DNA of 64,000 bases, from NCBI GenBank assembly GCA_023410055.1, contig JAEYQK010000017.1, positions 1 through 64,000 on the forward strand, in the 5' to 3' direction. A program made the position numbers and the translations under genes. The first letter of the stretch is position 1. Each line of letters starts with the position of its first letter. The notes under the pieces are model-generated. The model made no database searches, was not told the origin of the DNA, and saw nothing but the letters and a program-made list of their open reading frames with translations. Positions 62,928-64,000 of the stretch are shown here, piece after piece. Origin of the DNA: Acidobacteriota bacterium (GTDB lineage: Bacteria > Acidobacteriota > Terriglobia > Terriglobales > Acidobacteriaceae).

Positions 62928-63054
62928 TTTGACCTCCGTGATGATGAGCGTTGGTTACGAGAACTCGCACCGCCGGCGCCCCCAGGCGGCCGCTCAGATC
63001 AAGGAGGTTGTCGCTCACACTCCCGATGCTGGCCCGACCCCGCCTGGGGGACGC
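62928..63054 (-). promoter_or_regulatory. Structured leader of the transsulfuration operon, pseudoknot-type candidate riboswitch
   Basis: In transcript sense, CCCCCAGGCGG (63050-63040) pairs perfectly with CCGCCTGGGGG (62989-62979), and GCG/CGC extends the stem past one bulge. Inside the 50-base loop, ACCTCCTTGAT (63008-62998) pairs with ATCACGGAGGT (62942-62932) at 10 of 11 positions. The latter contains the ribosome-binding site. Stem plus loop-to-downstream pairing is an H-type pseudoknot. I see no match to the SAM-I, SAM-II or SAM-IV consensus. Ligand control is inferred. Confidence 0.5.
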
Positions 63055-63263
63055 ATGGCCATAGACATTCGAGAAGTGCTGAGCGTGTTCATAGTGATTG
63101 TCGTTATAACCTGTGTACCCAATTTACTTTCTTGTGCGCAGTTCGCCAAATTCGAAATGCCGATTGCTACCATCAGCAAAATTGCTGATTGATTACTATC
63201 TTGATTGATATGCTCAACTAGATACAAGGCTTTAGGCTAGTGCGCATTTACTGACTCGCGAAC
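63055..63263. other. AT-rich divergent promoter region
   Basis: About 209 bases between the leader of the leftward operon and the rightward hydrolase. It is clearly more AT-rich than its surroundings, especially 63120-63240, as expected for promoters. No single -35/-10 pair is convincing on either strand. Confidence 0.45.
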
Positions 63264-63821
63264 ATGAATATCCCTGTCCTCATACTTCCGGGACTTTCCG
63301 ATTCTGGCCCCACACACTGGCAGACACTGTGGCACGAATCACATCCGGAATTCAAACGCGTCGCGCATCATGATTGGTTTGCTCCGGACAGAGATCAGTG
63401 GATCGCCAGTATTGGGAGGACGATAGACGAATGTGTTGCCCCTCCAATTGTGATCGCGCACAGTCTGGGTTGTATTGCGCTTGCTCATTGCGTCGCTTCA
63501 ACAGCTGTGCAACTCGCCGGCGCAATGCTTGTAGCGCCCGCAGACGCCGAACGTCCTGACACGAAGTATGACATTTCGAACTTTGCTCCCGTTCCAAGAG
63601 TTCGGTTCGACTTCCCAAGCGTACTCATAGCCAGTTCCAATGACCCGTGGTGCACGATAGGACGGGCACGCACGATGGCAGGATTCTGGGGTAGCCGCTT
63701 CGTGAATGCCGGATCGTGCGGCCATATAAACGTGGACTCCGGCTTTGGGCCGTGGCCAGCCGGTGAAGCACTCCTCCATTCGCTCACGGAAGAGTGTTCC
63801 TCCACAATCTCCGTTACATAA
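63264..63821 (+). CDS. RBBP9/YdeN-family serine hydrolase
   Basis: A 185-residue alpha/beta hydrolase of the RBBP9/YdeN family. It has LILPGLSDSGPTHWQ at the start, nucleophile Ser in AHSLGC, catalytic Asp in SSNDPWC and catalytic His in CGHINVDSGFGPWP. All three catalytic residues are intact and the length is normal. Substrates of bacterial members are mostly unknown. It is a single gene, divergent from the transsulfuration operon and followed by a strong terminator. No strong ribosome-binding site precedes the ATG. Confidence 0.92.
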   Translation: MNIPVLILPGLSDSGPTHWQTLWHESHPEFKRVAHHDWFAPDRDQWIASIGRTIDECVAPPIVIAHSLGCIALAHCVASTAVQLAGAMLVAPADAERPDTKYDISNFAPVPRVRFDFPSVLIASSNDPWCTIGRARTMAGFWGSRFVNAGSCGHINVDSGFGPWPAGEALLHSLTEECSSTISVT

Positions 63822-63854
63822 GCACAATCGCCTCGACAGAGAGTTACTACAGCA

Positions 63855-63883
63855 AAAGCGCAGAGCCAAGAACTCTGCGCTTT
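63855..63883. terminator. Bidirectional intrinsic terminator
   Basis: AAAGCGCAGAG (63855-63865) pairs perfectly over 11 bp with CTCTGCGCTTT (63873-63883), with a 7-base loop. A/T ends on both sides suit termination from either direction. It lies between the convergent hydrolase gene and the gene entering from the right edge. Confidence 0.8.
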
Positions 63884-63906
63884 CGCTTTGGTATACAGCT
63901 ACGTGA

Positions 63907-64000
63907 CTAGTACGGATAGTAGAGCGAGGGATTCTTGTCTATATCGACTTCTACCCACTGCTCGTCCCAGTGTTCCAAGGTCAATGCCCAACGGGTCCGT
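63907..64000 (-). CDS. C-terminal fragment of an unknown protein (starts beyond window)
   Basis: On the minus strand a frame enters from the right edge and ends at a TAG (63909-63907) with about 30 residues. It is rich in Trp and acidic residues (WALTLEHWDEQWVEVDID) and ends SLYYPY. Aromatic-acidic composition and the terminator just after it support a real gene end. Too little is present to name a family. Confidence 0.5.
   Translation of the reverse strand, partial: RTRWALTLEHWDEQWVEVDIDKNPSLYYPY

Noticed and set aside
62928..63054. Known SAM-I, SAM-IV or SAH riboswitch
   Set aside because: A TGAGCG/CGCTCA pair and an ACAACC stretch vaguely recall SAH and SAM cores, but the conserved AGGCUCGG of SAH and the GGCAACC/kink-turn blocks of SAM-I are missing. 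I keep it only as an unclassified pseudoknot leader.
62887..63192. 101-codon plus-strand frame across the leader of the transsulfuration operon
   Set aside because: It overlaps the start of the minus-strand gene and the leader structure, and has no ribosome site; the hydrophobic stretch is from AT-rich promoter DNA.

Overview
The window is a gene-dense, moderately GC-rich piece of bacterial chromosome that looks acidobacterial (Terriglobia/Koribacter-like). The reasons are six tandem ~800-residue MacB/FtsX double permeases of the 'acidobacterial duplicated orphan permease' type, very large signal-peptide proteins built of beta-propeller and Ig-like repeats, and an NtrC/HK-controlled efflux operon. 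This placement rests on gene content and style, not on a marker gene; no rRNA or intact tRNA is present.

Layout. 1-2733 (minus): N-terminal 911 residues of a multi-SLBB Wza-like polysaccharide export protein running off the left edge. 3.6-9.3 kb (plus): a nitrogen-sensing block with two tiny membrane proteins, amtB, a PII gene, a TPR membrane protein, a CPA2 antiporter, another tiny membrane protein and a GAF-ANTAR antiterminator. It is punctuated by several strong hairpins. 9.4-31.8 kb: one long operon with a periplasmic adaptor, a LolD-type ATPase, six tandem permeases, a second ATPase, a TolC-like channel, a sigma-54 response regulator and its kinase. A plausible -24/-12 promoter and an upstream dyad sit in front of it. 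32.0-41.2 kb: sulfate assimilation operon (DUF2292 protein, porin, Sbp, CysT, CysW, CysA, APS reductase, CysD, CysN with a decayed APS-kinase tail) behind a good sigma-70-type promoter. 41.2-45.8 kb: a DHA2 exporter, a minimal three-gene osmoprotectant ABC importer and DNA-3-methyladenine glycosylase I. 46.1-48.5 kb: a 7TM histidine kinase and NarL-type regulator. 49.0-59.9 kb: two copies of a two-gene module, each a giant beta-propeller/Ig protein followed by a small outer-membrane beta-barrel. 60.4 kb: the 3' half of a tRNA-Pro(CGG) gene, probably an integration attachment site. 60.5-62.9 kb (minus): two overlapping PLP transsulfuration genes behind a leader that can fold into a pseudoknot burying the ribosome-binding site. 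63.2-64 kb: an RBBP9-type hydrolase, a bidirectional terminator and the C-terminus of a convergent gene.

The most original observations are four. (1) Both giant surface proteins share a C-terminal design: a transmembrane hairpin with a lipobox-like Cys-Gly inserted near the end of the last Ig-like domain. This could be an undescribed anchoring or sorting signal, and each protein is paired with a paralogous beta-barrel. (2) The leader of the transsulfuration genes has an 11-bp perfect stem plus a loop-to-Shine-Dalgarno helix, the geometry of a pseudoknot riboswitch. (3) The permease array appears to be self-regulated through sigma-54. (4) A 16-bp hairpin leads the ammonium operon that also carries an ANTAR RNA-binding protein.
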